Origin: Streptomyces sp. Isolate_45
Lineage (GTDB): Bacteria; Actinomycetota; Actinomycetes; Streptomycetales; Streptomycetaceae
NCBI RefSeq assembly: GCF_024721315.2
Contig: NZ_JANFAK020000043.1
Span: forward strand, 1-58,274
DNA length: 58,274 nt
Direction of reading: 5' to 3'
Under the pieces are notes generated by a model. That model had not been told where the DNA came from and did not search any database. It was given only the letters and a program-made list of their open reading frames with translations. Every line of letters begins with the position of its first letter. The stretch's first letter is position 1. This document shows, one piece after another, positions 1-7,760 of this stretch. The position numbers were made by a program, and so were the translations under genes.

Positions 1-16
1 GGGACGGAAACGTCCC
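1..16. terminator. Perfect hairpin at window edge
   Basis: GGGACG-GAAA-CGTCCC is a perfect 6-bp stem closed by a GNRA-type tetraloop. It may be the end of a terminator for a gene left of the window, but the upstream context is cut off, so its function is inferred only. Confidence 0.35.
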
Positions 17-28
17 GGCCCACGGCCT

Positions 29-45
29 TTCCCGCTCACCGGGAA
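29..45. promoter_or_regulatory. Inverted-repeat operator upstream of ksh/hsaEGF operon
   Basis: TTCCCGCTCACCGGGAA is an inverted repeat (TTCCCG-N5-CGGGAA). Almost the same 17-mer occurs at 6497-6513 before hsaA. Both end 32 bp before a -10-like hexamer, which places the centre near -52 from the predicted transcription start. The IclR-type regulator at 5465-6337 is the obvious candidate binder (inference). Confidence 0.6.
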
Positions 46-76
46 CACGCCCTCCCGCCCGCGCCCGCCGCCCGCC

Positions 77-82
77 TACCGT
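77..82 (+). promoter_or_regulatory. Predicted -10 element of the hsaE operon
   Basis: TACCGT fits the streptomycete TANNNT -10 pattern. No recognisable -35 lies 17 bp upstream, consistent with a promoter that depends on an activator bound at 29-45. Confidence 0.4.
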
Positions 83-115
83 CTGCCGCACCACACCACG
101 CAGCCGGGAGGACCC

Positions 116-901
116 ATGATCGACGACCTGCGCCGGCGCGAGGCCGCCGAGCTGCTGCGCGGGGCCGAACGGCACCGGACCCCCGTACGGCCGCTCACCG
201 AACTGTTCGAGGGCATCGACACGCAGGACGCGTACGAGATCCAGCTGATCAACATCCGCCACCGCACCGGCGGCGGCGACGCCCGCGTCACCGGCCACAA
301 GGTCGGGCTCTCCTCGCCCGTCATGCAGGCCATGATGGGCGTCGACGAGCCCGACTACGGCCACCTGCTGGACACGATGGAGCTGCGCCGGGACGACCCC
401 GTCCGGGCCGCCGCCTACTGCGCGCCCCGCATCGAGGCCGAGGTCGGCTTCGTCCTCGGCACCGACCTGCCGGGGGAGGGCTGCACCGTGGCCGACGTGC
501 TGGCCGCCACCGAACGCGTCGTCCCCGCACTGGAATTGATCGACAGCCGGATCGCCGACTGGCGCATCACCATCGCCGACACCATCGCCGACAACGCCTC
601 CTCCGCCGGCTACGTCATCGGCGAGGGCCGCGACCCCCGCGAACTCGACCTGAGGGCGGTCGAGGCCCGCGTCGCGTGCGACGGCGAACTCCTCGCCGAG
701 GGCCGCTCCGACGCCGTCCTCGGCGACCCCACCACCGCCGTCGCCTGGCTGGCCCGCACCGTCGCCCGCTTCGGCGTCCCGCTGCGCAAGGGCCACCTGA
801 TCCTGCCCGGCTCCTGCACCCGCGCCGTGGACGTACGCGCCGGACGGACCTACACCGCCGACTTCACCGGGCTCGGCCCGGTGTCCCTCTCCTTCGTCTG
901 A
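116..901 (+). CDS. hsaE: 2-hydroxypenta-2,4-dienoate / 2-hydroxyhexa-2,4-dienoate hydratase (HsaE-like)
   Basis: Hydrates the 2-hydroxydienoic acid released by HsaD to a 4-hydroxy-2-oxo acid, in the cytosol. The 261-aa protein has the FAH-like fold markers of MhpD/TesE/HsaE hydratases: GHKVGL with Lys62, metal-binding ExE at Glu107/Glu109, and Glu140 in ALELID. The ATG follows a GGGAGG Shine-Dalgarno sequence. It is the first gene of an operon running to kshB, with hsaG 20 bp downstream. The steroid assignment, rather than general aromatic meta-cleavage, comes from kshAB, kstD and hsaACDB nearby; alone the protein could be called MhpD. Confidence 0.9.
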   Translation: MIDDLRRREAAELLRGAERHRTPVRPLTELFEGIDTQDAYEIQLINIRHRTGGGDARVTGHKVGLSSPVMQAMMGVDEPDYGHLLDTMELRRDDPVRAAAYCAPRIEAEVGFVLGTDLPGEGCTVADVLAATERVVPALELIDSRIADWRITIADTIADNASSAGYVIGEGRDPRELDLRAVEARVACDGELLAEGRSDAVLGDPTTAVAWLARTVARFGVPLRKGHLILPGSCTRAVDVRAGRTYTADFTGLGPVSLSFV

Positions 902-921
902 GGCCCGTACGGGAGTACCGC

Positions 922-1815
922 ATGAAGAAAGCCACCGCAGCCGTCGTCGGCTCCGGCAACATCGGCACCGACCTGCTCCACAAACTGCTCCGCTCCCCGC
1001 ACATCGAGCCCCGCTGGATGATCGGCGTGGACCCCGACAGCGAAGGCCTCGCCCGCGCCCGCCGCGCCGGCCTCGACACCTCCCACGAGGGCGTCGACTG
1101 GCTCCTGGCCCGCGACGAACTCCCCGACCTGGTCTTCGAGGCCACCTCCGCCTCCGTCCACCGGGCCAACGCCCCGCGCTACGCCGAGCTCGGCATCAAG
1201 GCCGTCGACCTCACCCCCGCCGCCATCGGCCCCGCCGTGGTCCCGCCCGCGAACCTCACCGCCCACCTCGACCGGGCCAACGTCAACATGATCACCTGTG
1301 GCGGCCAGGCCACCATCCCGATGGTGTACGCCGTCTCCCGCGTGGTGCCCGTGGCCTACGCGGAGATCGTCGCCTCGGTGGCCTCCGTCTCCGCCGGCCC
1401 CGGAACCCGCGCCAACATCGACGAGTTCACCCGCACCACCGCCCGCGGCATCGAGGACATCGGCGGCGCCGCCCGCGGCAAGGCGATCATCATCCTCAAC
1501 CCCGCCGAACCCCCGGTGATGATGCGCGACACCGTCTTCTGCGCGATCCCGCCGGACGCCGACCGGGAGGCCGTCGCCGCCTCCATCCACCAGGTCGTCC
1601 GCGAGGTGGCCGGCTACGTCCCCGGCTACCGGCTGCGCACCGAGCCGCAGTTCGACGAACCGTCCGCGGCGAACGGCGGCAACGCCCGCGTCGCGGTGTT
1701 CCTGGAGGTCGAGGGCGCGGGCGACTACCTGCCGCCGTACGCCGGGAACCTCGACATCATGACCGCCGCCGCCACCAAGGTCGGCGAGGAGTTCGCCAAG
1801 GAGCTGCACCCGTGA
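922..1815 (+). CDS. hsaG: Acetaldehyde/propionaldehyde dehydrogenase, acylating (HsaG-like)
   Basis: Converts the aldehyde made by the partner aldolase to acyl-CoA using NAD+ and CoA; for steroid substrates this is propanal to propionyl-CoA. The 297-aa protein has an N-terminal Rossmann motif (VVGSGNIG, residues 8-15) and the catalytic Cys126 in MITCGGQATIP, matching the MhpF/BphJ/HsaG family in length. The start has a GGGAG Shine-Dalgarno sequence. Its stop overlaps the GTG of the aldolase gene (GTGA), as expected because the two proteins form a substrate-channelling complex. Confidence 0.92.
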   Translation: MKKATAAVVGSGNIGTDLLHKLLRSPHIEPRWMIGVDPDSEGLARARRAGLDTSHEGVDWLLARDELPDLVFEATSASVHRANAPRYAELGIKAVDLTPAAIGPAVVPPANLTAHLDRANVNMITCGGQATIPMVYAVSRVVPVAYAEIVASVASVSAGPGTRANIDEFTRTTARGIEDIGGAARGKAIIILNPAEPPVMMRDTVFCAIPPDADREAVAASIHQVVREVAGYVPGYRLRTEPQFDEPSAANGGNARVAVFLEVEGAGDYLPPYAGNLDIMTAAATKVGEEFAKELHP

Positions 1816-2852
1816 ACGCCTACTCCGACACCCTCGACATCCGCGTCACCGACTCCTGCCTGCGGGACGGCTCGCACGCCAAGCGGCACCAATTCACCGT
1901 CGACGACGTGACGTCGATCGTCGCCGCCCTCGACACGGCCGGGGTCCCCGTCATCGAGGTCGCGCACGGCGACGGACTCGGCGGGTCCTCCTTCAACTAC
2001 GGCTTCTCCCGGACCCCCGAGCAGGAACTCATCAAGGCCGCCGCCGAAACGGCCCGGAACGCGAAGATCGCGTTCCTGATGCTGCCCGGACTCGGCGTCA
2101 AGGACGACATCCGCGCCGCCCACGCGAGCGGCGGGAGCATCTGCCGGATCGCCACCCACTGCACCGAGGCCGACATCTCGGTCCAACACTTCGGGCTGGC
2201 CCGCGCGATGGGCCTGGAGACCGTGGGCTTCCTGATGATGGCCCACTCCACCAGCCCCGAGAACCTCGCCCGCCAGGCCCGGATCATGGCCGACGCCGGC
2301 TGCCAGTGCGTGTACGTCGTCGACTCCGCGGGCGCCCTCGTCATGGACCAGGTCACCGACCGGGTCCAGGCCCTGGTCGCCGAGCTCGGCGCCGACGCCC
2401 AGGTCGGCTTCCACGGCCACGAGAACCTCGGCCTCGGCGTCGGCAACTCCGTCGCCGCCGTCCGGGCCGGCGCCCTCCAGATCGACGGCTCCACCCGCCG
2501 CCTCGGCGCGGGCGCCGGCAACACCCCCGTCGAGGCGTTCGCCGCCGTCTGCCACAAGATGGGCATCCGCACCGGCATCGACGTCCTCGCCATCATCGAC
2601 GCCGCCGAGGACGTGGTGCGGCCCGTCATGGACGACGAGTGCCGCCTCGACCGGATGTCCCTGCTCATGGGCCACGCCGGCGTCTACTCCAGCTTCCTCG
2701 TGCACGCCTACCGGCAGGCCGAACGCTACGGGGTCCCCGGCGCGCGGATCCTGCTGCGCGCGGGCGAACGCCGCCTCGTCGGCGGGCAGGAGGACCAGCT
2801 CATCGACATCGCCCTGGAACTCGCGGCCGAGGCCGGGGACTCCCGCGCGTAA
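1812..2852 (+). CDS. hsaF: 4-hydroxy-2-oxovalerate/hexanoate aldolase (HsaF-like)
   Basis: Class II pyruvate aldolase that splits 4-hydroxy-2-oxoacids into pyruvate and an aldehyde, passed to the overlapping HsaG dehydrogenase. The 346-aa protein starts with the HMGL-like motif LRDGSH (Arg18, Asp19), and carries the metal-binding HGHENLG motif with His201 and His203. The C-terminal communication domain follows. The GTG start overlaps the hsaG stop by 4 bp, indicating translational coupling. Family: MhpE/BphI/HsaF. Confidence 0.93.
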   Translation: MNAYSDTLDIRVTDSCLRDGSHAKRHQFTVDDVTSIVAALDTAGVPVIEVAHGDGLGGSSFNYGFSRTPEQELIKAAAETARNAKIAFLMLPGLGVKDDIRAAHASGGSICRIATHCTEADISVQHFGLARAMGLETVGFLMMAHSTSPENLARQARIMADAGCQCVYVVDSAGALVMDQVTDRVQALVAELGADAQVGFHGHENLGLGVGNSVAAVRAGALQIDGSTRRLGAGAGNTPVEAFAAVCHKMGIRTGIDVLAIIDAAEDVVRPVMDDECRLDRMSLLMGHAGVYSSFLVHAYRQAERYGVPGARILLRAGERRLVGGQEDQLIDIALELAAEAGDSRA

Positions 2853-2929
2853 CCCGGCCCGCCCCGGCCCGAGTCGCCGCCGCAGGGCACCCCCGCAGCA
2901 CACCCCACAAAGAAGTGGAGGGCCTCCCC

Positions 2930-4075
2930 ATGGCCTCAACCGACGAAGGACCCCGCGTCATCGAGGCGGCGGCCGTACCCGCCCGCTTCGCGCGCGGCTG
3001 GCACTGCCTCGGCCTCGCCGCCCCCTTCGAGGACGGCGCCCCGCACGAGGTGGAGGCCTTCGGGACCCGCCTCGTCGTCTTCCGGGGCGCCGACAACGGA
3101 GAACTGGGCGTCCTGAACGCCTACTGCCCCCACATGGGCGGCAACCTCGCCCACGGCACCGTCAAGGGCGACACCGTCGCCTGCCCCTTCCACGACTGGC
3201 GCTGGTCCGGCAACGGCCGCTGCGCCGACGTCCCCTACGCCCGCCGCGTCCCACCGCGCGCCCGGACCCGCGCCTGGACCACCCTGCGGCGCAACGGCCA
3301 GCTCTACGTCTGGCACGACCCGGAGGGCAACCCGCCGCCCGAGGGCGTCACCATCCCCGAGATCGAGGGCCACGGCAGCGCCGACTGGAGCGACTGGAGC
3401 TGGAACTCCCTGCGCGTCGAGAACGCCAACTGCCGGGAGATCGTCGACAACGTCGTGGACATGGCGCACTTCTACTACGTGCACTACGCCTTCCCGCACT
3501 ACTTCAAGAACGTCTTCGACGGACACGTCGCCACCCAGTACATGGAGTCCACCCCGCGCGGCGACGTCGACCTCGGCACCCTCTCCACCGGCGGCGGCCT
3601 GCGCTCCGACGCCTCCTACCACGGCCCCTCCTACATGATCGACCGGCTGTGGAGCGACGTCGGCGGCGGCCTGGAGATGGAATCCGTACTGATCAACTGC
3701 CACTACCCGGTCGACGAGAACAGCTTCGTCCTCATGTACGGGGCGAGCGTCAAGAAGCTCCCCGGCATGAGCGACGAACAGGCCGCCGAGGCCGCCCGCC
3801 TCACCGCCGAGGGGCTGGCCGTCGGCTTCGAGCAGGACGTGGAGATCTGGCGGAACAAGACCCGCATCGACAACCCCCTCCTCACCGAGGAGGACGGGCC
3901 CGTCTACCAGCTCCGCCGCTGGTACGAGCAGTTCTACGTCGACGCCGCCGACATCAAGGACGAGATGGTCCGGCGCTTCGAGTTCGAGATCGACACCACC
4001 CGCGCCACCGCCGCCTGGAAGGCGGAGGTCGAGGAGAACCTCGCCCGCCGCGCCGCGTCCCCGGGCGGCGCGTGA
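2930..4075 (+). CDS. kshA: 3-ketosteroid 9alpha-monooxygenase, oxygenase component KshA
   Basis: Rieske non-haem iron oxygenase that 9alpha-hydroxylates 3-ketosteroids; together with KstD this opens ring B. The 381-aa protein has a Rieske cluster site (Cys66/His68 and Cys85/His88 in CPHMGG...CPFHDW) and the mononuclear iron motif N174-xx-D177-xx-H180-xxxx-H185. Length matches known KshA proteins. The ATG was chosen because the Rieske domain begins shortly after it; 77 bp separate it from hsaF. Electrons should come from KshB, two genes on. A related Rieske oxygenase with another substrate is possible but less likely given the context. Confidence 0.93.
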   Translation: MASTDEGPRVIEAAAVPARFARGWHCLGLAAPFEDGAPHEVEAFGTRLVVFRGADNGELGVLNAYCPHMGGNLAHGTVKGDTVACPFHDWRWSGNGRCADVPYARRVPPRARTRAWTTLRRNGQLYVWHDPEGNPPPEGVTIPEIEGHGSADWSDWSWNSLRVENANCREIVDNVVDMAHFYYVHYAFPHYFKNVFDGHVATQYMESTPRGDVDLGTLSTGGGLRSDASYHGPSYMIDRLWSDVGGGLEMESVLINCHYPVDENSFVLMYGASVKKLPGMSDEQAAEAARLTAEGLAVGFEQDVEIWRNKTRIDNPLLTEEDGPVYQLRRWYEQFYVDAADIKDEMVRRFEFEIDTTRATAAWKAEVEENLARRAASPGGA

Positions 4076-4305
4076 TGACCCCCGTCGCCTGCGCGGAGTG
4101 CGGGACCGAGGTGCTGTGCGAGAAGTTCAGCGCCGCCCACACCCAGGTCCAGTGGACGGACCGGGCGGCCTCGGTGTGCCCGCGCATCGCCGCCCGGGTC
4201 GCCGCCGGCGAACTCAGCGCCCGCGTCCGCTCCTGCCCGGCCCTGCGCGCCGGCATCGAGGCGGCCGTACGGGAGGGCCGGCTGGAGGTGCCCGCCGATG
4301 CGTGA
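4075..4305 (+). CDS. Small Cys-containing protein between kshA and kshB
   Basis: A 76-aa protein whose ATG overlaps the kshA stop (ATGA) and whose 3' end overlaps kshB by 8 bp, so it should be co-translated with both hydroxylase components. It has a CAEC pair near the N terminus (Cys6, Cys9) and further cysteines at about 15, 35 and 54, with no transmembrane segment or signal peptide. I do not recognise the family. The placement suggests an accessory role in steroid hydroxylation, for example metal-cluster handling or electron transfer, but that is inference. An in-frame GTG lies one codon upstream at 4072. Confidence 0.75.
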   Translation: MTPVACAECGTEVLCEKFSAAHTQVQWTDRAASVCPRIAARVAAGELSARVRSCPALRAGIEAAVREGRLEVPADA

Positions 4306-5395
4306 GAGCACTGCCGCACGGGCCGCCGCACCGGCGCCCGCCCCCACCGCACCGGCACCCGCGCCCGCTGCGGCGCCCGCGCCCGCCGGCTCGCTGCGGG
4401 TCCGGGTCCGGGAGCGGATCCAGGAGACCCCGGACGCGGTGTCCCTCGTGCTGGACACCGAACTGCCCTACCGCCCAGGTCAGTTCCTCACCCTGCGGAT
4501 CCCCGGCGGCGGCGCCCGCTGCTACTCCCTGGCCAGCTCGCCGCACACCGGCGAGCCCATGAGGATCACCGTCAAACGGGTCCCCGGCGGGCTCGGCTCC
4601 GGCTGGGTCTGCGACACCGTCGCGGCGGGCGACGAACTGGAGGTCCTGCCACCGGCGGGCGCCTTCACCCCCGGCCCGGACGGCCTCGACCGGGACCTGC
4701 TGCTCGTCGCCGGCGGCAGCGGCATCACCCCGGTGCTCTCCCTGGCCAAGTCGGCCCTCGCCGCCGGGCGGGGCCGGATCGCCCTGCTGTACGCCAACCG
4801 GGACCCCGCATCGGTCATCTTCCGCCACGAGCTGGAGGAGTTGGCCGCCCGGCACCCCGACCGGCTGACCGTCGTGCACTGGTTGGAGAGCCTGAGCGGG
4901 CTGCCGACCGCCGCCCGGCTCGGGGGGCTTCTCGCCCCGTACGCGGGCCGCGAGGCCTGGCTGTGCGGTCCCGGACCGCTCATGGACGCCGCCGAGACGG
5001 CCCTGCGCTCGGCCGGGGCGCCAGGCTCCCGCATCCGCCGCGAACGCTACTTCTCCCTCGGCGCAGACGTGTTCGCCCCCGCGGCGGGGCCCGCTCAATC
5101 CCCACCCGCCGATGCCGGCGCCGATGCCGCCGCCGTCGTGCGGCTCGACGGGGAGACCCGTACCGCGTCCTGGCCGCGCCGGGCCACGCTGCTCGACGCC
5201 CTCCTCGCCGCGGGCGTCGAAGCCCCGTACTCCTGCCGCGAGGGCGCCTGCGCGGCCTGCTGCTGCCGGGTGGTCGAGGGCGAGGTGACGATGGTCCGCA
5301 ACGAGGTCCTCGACGCCGAGGACCTCGCCGACGGCTACGTCCTCGCCTGCCAGGCCTTCCCGGTCACCGACCGGGTCCGGGTGACCTACGGCTGA
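4298..5395 (+). CDS. kshB: 3-ketosteroid 9alpha-monooxygenase, ferredoxin reductase component KshB
   Basis: NAD(P)H:FAD/[2Fe-2S] reductase that feeds electrons to the KshA Rieske centre. Order in the 365-aa protein: an Ala/Pro-rich N-terminal linker (about residues 5-32), an FAD-binding domain with RCYSLASSP, a nucleotide-binding domain with GGSGITPVLSL, and a C-terminal plant-type [2Fe-2S] domain with CREGACAACC and a last Cys in CQAFP. The architecture matches KshB and related class IA reductases such as PaaE. The low-complexity linker is unusual. The start overlaps the small Cys gene by 8 bp, and the gene ends the operon before a hairpin. Confidence 0.92.
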   Translation: MRESTAARAAAPAPAPTAPAPAPAAAPAPAGSLRVRVRERIQETPDAVSLVLDTELPYRPGQFLTLRIPGGGARCYSLASSPHTGEPMRITVKRVPGGLGSGWVCDTVAAGDELEVLPPAGAFTPGPDGLDRDLLLVAGGSGITPVLSLAKSALAAGRGRIALLYANRDPASVIFRHELEELAARHPDRLTVVHWLESLSGLPTAARLGGLLAPYAGREAWLCGPGPLMDAAETALRSAGAPGSRIRRERYFSLGADVFAPAAGPAQSPPADAGADAAAVVRLDGETRTASWPRRATLLDALLAAGVEAPYSCREGACAACCCRVVEGEVTMVRNEVLDAEDLADGYVLACQAFPVTDRVRVTYG

Positions 5396-5402
5396 AACGC
5401 AA

Positions 5403-5435
5403 CGGGCCCGGCCCCCTGGCGAGGGGTCGGGTCCG
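5403..5435. terminator. Convergent terminator between kshB and iclR-type gene
   Basis: A 13-bp stem with two G-U pairs (arms 5403-5415 and 5423-5435, 7-nt loop) lies between the convergent stops of kshB and the regulator. There is no U-tract, as is common in streptomycetes. It probably works in both directions. Confidence 0.6.
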
Positions 5436-5464
5436 GTGCGTGTGCGATGAGGTATCTGTACCCG

Positions 5465-6337
5465 CTACATCCACTCGCTGAACCGCAACCAACCCATCAT
5501 GTTGTCCATTTCCCGCGCCGACACGGCCGGCTCGGCGGCCACGGGCGGTACGGAGGCCGCCGCGCGGCCCGCCCGACCCGGCCCGTACAGCTCGCGCCAC
5601 ACGGACCGCGCGCAGGCCAGGACCGCGGGCGCCTGCCGGGCGAGCTCGCGCTCGCCCCGGCAGGAGGACAGGGACACGGCGGCGACCGCCCGTCCCGCGC
5701 CCCGCAGCGGCGCGGCCACGCAGTGGACCCCGCGGAAGGTTTCCTCCCGGTCGTGGGCGACGCCGCGCTCGCGGGTCGCCGCCAGCTCCGCCCGCAGCGC
5801 GGCCGGACGGACCAGGGTCCGGGCCGTGCGCGGGCGCAGCCCCCGGGCCAGGACCTCCTCGACGGTGTCCTGGTCGCCGAAGGCGAGCATCGCCTTCCCG
5901 GCGGCCGTGGAACAGGCCGGCATCCGGCCGCCGACCCGGGAGGGCACGGCGCCCGCCTCCGACCCGCCGATCCGTTCCAGACAGACCACTTCCGCCCCGT
6001 CCAGCACCCACAGGTGCACCAGCTGCCCGGTCTGCTCGTGCAGCGCGTGCAGCAGCGGCAGGGCCGCCCGGCGCAGTCGGTTGTGGTGGGCGGCGAGCGC
6101 GCCGAGCTCCAGCATCCGCATGCCCATCCGGTAGTCCCGGCCCTCCCGGTCCAGCCAGCGCAACCGCACCAGTTGGTCCAGGATCCGGTGGGCGGACGAG
6201 CGGGGGATCCCGCTGCGGCGCACCACCTCGGTCAGCGAGAGCCGTGGCTGCGGACCCTCGAAGGCACCCAGGACCTTGGCGGCCTTCTCCAGCAGTGACA
6301 GCGGTGCGAGCCCGCTCTCCATGACCTGATCGAGCAC
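5465..6337 (-). CDS. IclR-family transcriptional regulator of the steroid locus
   Basis: The 290-aa protein has an N-terminal winged HTH (about residues 14-70; LSLTEVVRRSGIPRSSAHRIL) and a C-terminal IclR effector domain (about 90-260). It lies between the two catabolic operons, convergent with kshB and divergent from hsaA, so it is the likely local regulator. Matching inverted repeats upstream of both operons are its candidate sites. The GTG at 6337 has a G-rich Shine-Dalgarno region; an ATG at 6322 is an alternative giving 285 aa. The activator role is inferred from the position of the sites. It is unrelated in family to the TetR-type KstR known from mycobacteria and rhodococci. Confidence 0.88.
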   Translation of the reverse strand: MLDQVMESGLAPLSLLEKAAKVLGAFEGPQPRLSLTEVVRRSGIPRSSAHRILDQLVRLRWLDREGRDYRMGMRMLELGALAAHHNRLRRAALPLLHALHEQTGQLVHLWVLDGAEVVCLERIGGSEAGAVPSRVGGRMPACSTAAGKAMLAFGDQDTVEEVLARGLRPRTARTLVRPAALRAELAATRERGVAHDREETFRGVHCVAAPLRGAGRAVAAVSLSSCRGERELARQAPAVLACARSVWRELYGPGRAGRAAASVPPVAAEPAVSAREMDNMMGWLRFSEWM

Positions 6338-6411
6338 GAGGAACCCCCTGCGTGAGGCGTTGGAGCGACCCTGCCACGCGGCCCCGGGCCCGGGGAAGGA
6401 CCCGGAACCAT

Positions 6412-6430
6412 GTATTTCATTCAGTAATAC
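6412..6430. promoter_or_regulatory. AT-rich dyad in the iclR-hsaA intergenic region
   Basis: GTATT-N9-AATAC forms a dyad in an AT-rich island within otherwise G+C-rich DNA, 75 bp upstream of the iclR-type start. It may be the regulator's own promoter or autoregulatory operator. The arms are only 5 bp, so chance is not excluded. Confidence 0.35.
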
Positions 6431-6496
6431 TTCTGATCGTCATGAGAGGGGTGCTGGGGCGCCCGGCGCGACCCCCGCCGCACCCTCCACGACGCC

Positions 6497-6513
6497 TTCC
6501 CGCTCAGCGGGAA
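6497..6513. promoter_or_regulatory. Inverted-repeat operator upstream of hsaADCB-kstD
   Basis: TTCCCGCTCAGCGGGAA is a perfect 7-bp inverted repeat around TCA. It differs at one base from the site at 29-45 and has the same 32-bp offset to a -10-like hexamer. Two matched sites at the two catabolic operons strongly suggest a shared regulator. Confidence 0.65.
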
Positions 6514-6544
6514 CGCCCCGTTCCTCGCCCCCGACCCCCGGGCG

Positions 6545-6550
6545 TACGTT
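6545..6550 (+). promoter_or_regulatory. Predicted -10 element of the hsaA operon
   Basis: TACGTT fits TANNNT and lies exactly 32 bp after the inverted repeat, as TACCGT does in the other operon. No good -35 is present. The predicted leader is about 35 nt. Confidence 0.4.
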
Positions 6551-6590
6551 CACCGCACCCCGAAGCCGACGACCCCGAGAAAGGGACACC

Positions 6591-7760
6591 ATGAGCGACG
6601 AAGACGTCCTCGACGCAGTCCGCGCCCTCGCCCCGGCCCTGCGCGAACGCGCCGCCGAAGCGGAGGCTCAGCGCAAGGTTCCCGAGGCGAGCATCAAGGA
6701 ACTCACCGGCGCCGGATTCTTCCGCCTGCTCCAGCCCAGGGCCCACGGCGGGCGCGCAGCGCACCCCGGGGTCTTCTACGAGGCCGTCAAGGAGATCGCC
6801 AAGGCCTGCGGCTCCACCGGCTGGGTCGCCTCCGTCGTCGGCGTCCACCCCTGGCACGTCGCGCTCTACGACCCCCGCGCCCAGGAGGAGGTCTGGGGCC
6901 CGGACCGCGACACCCGCATCTGTTCCTCGTACGCCCCCACCGGCAAGGTCGCCCCGGTCGCCGGCGGCTTCACCCTCAGCGGCCGCTGGCACTTCTCCTC
7001 CGGCTGCGACCACGCCGACTGGGCCCTGCTCGGCGCGCTCGTCACCGACGCCGAGGGCCGACCCGTGGACATGCGCACCTTCCTCGTGCCCCGCACCCAG
7101 TACCGCATCGACGAGGTCTGGGACACCGTGGGCCTGCGCGGCTCCGGCTCCAACGACATCGTCGTCGAGGAGGTCTTCGTCCCCGAGCACCGCGCCCTCA
7201 GCTTCGGGCCCGTCACCGCCCTGGACGTCCCCGGCCACGCGCTCAACCCCGAGCCCCTCTACCGGCTCCCGTACGCCTCGATCTTCACCACCACCATCTC
7301 CACCCCGATCGTCGGCATCGCCGAGGGCGCCTACGAGGGGTACGTGGCCGCGACCCGCGAACGCTTCCGGACCTCCTACGGCCAGCAGGTCGCCGAGGAC
7401 CCCTTCGCGCAGGTCCGCATCGCCCGCGCCGCCAGTGACATCGACGCCTCCTGGCTCCAGCTCCGGCGCAACATCGGCGACCTCCACGCCCTCGCCGAAC
7501 GCGGCGAACCCCTGCCCCTGGCCCTGCGCACCCGGGTCCGCCGCGACCAGGTCCTCGCCACCGAACGCTGCGTCGCCGCCGTCGACCTGCTGATGGAGAA
7601 CGCGGGCGGCGGCGCCATGCGCACCGGCGCCAACCCCGTCCAGCGGGCCTGGCGCGACGTCCACACCGGACGCGGCCACGCCGCCAACGACCCCGAACGG
7701 GCACTGGTCCTCTTCGGCCAGGGCGCCCTCGGCCTCGACATCCAGGACACGATGCTGTGA
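6591..7760 (+). CDS. hsaA: 3-HSA hydroxylase, flavin-dependent monooxygenase oxygenase component (HsaA)
   Basis: Hydroxylates the phenolic secosteroid 3-HSA to the catechol 3,4-DHSA using reduced flavin supplied by HsaB. The 389-aa protein has the acyl-CoA-dehydrogenase-like fold of group D flavin monooxygenases (motifs GSTGWVASVVG, SGCDHADWALLGA, GLRGSGSNDIVVEEVFVP) and the length expected for HsaA. The ATG at 6591 is preceded by AAAGGG. It is the first gene of a tightly packed operon; its last 4 bp overlap hsaD (GTGA). Confidence 0.92.
   Translation: MSDEDVLDAVRALAPALRERAAEAEAQRKVPEASIKELTGAGFFRLLQPRAHGGRAAHPGVFYEAVKEIAKACGSTGWVASVVGVHPWHVALYDPRAQEEVWGPDRDTRICSSYAPTGKVAPVAGGFTLSGRWHFSSGCDHADWALLGALVTDAEGRPVDMRTFLVPRTQYRIDEVWDTVGLRGSGSNDIVVEEVFVPEHRALSFGPVTALDVPGHALNPEPLYRLPYASIFTTTISTPIVGIAEGAYEGYVAATRERFRTSYGQQVAEDPFAQVRIARAASDIDASWLQLRRNIGDLHALAERGEPLPLALRTRVRRDQVLATERCVAAVDLLMENAGGGAMRTGANPVQRAWRDVHTGRGHAANDPERALVLFGQGALGLDIQDTML

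Noticed and set aside
850..2939. Long minus-strand frames opposite hsaE, hsaG and hsaF
   Set aside because: Typical high-G+C antisense shadows with Gly/Val/Asp-rich composition and no motifs.
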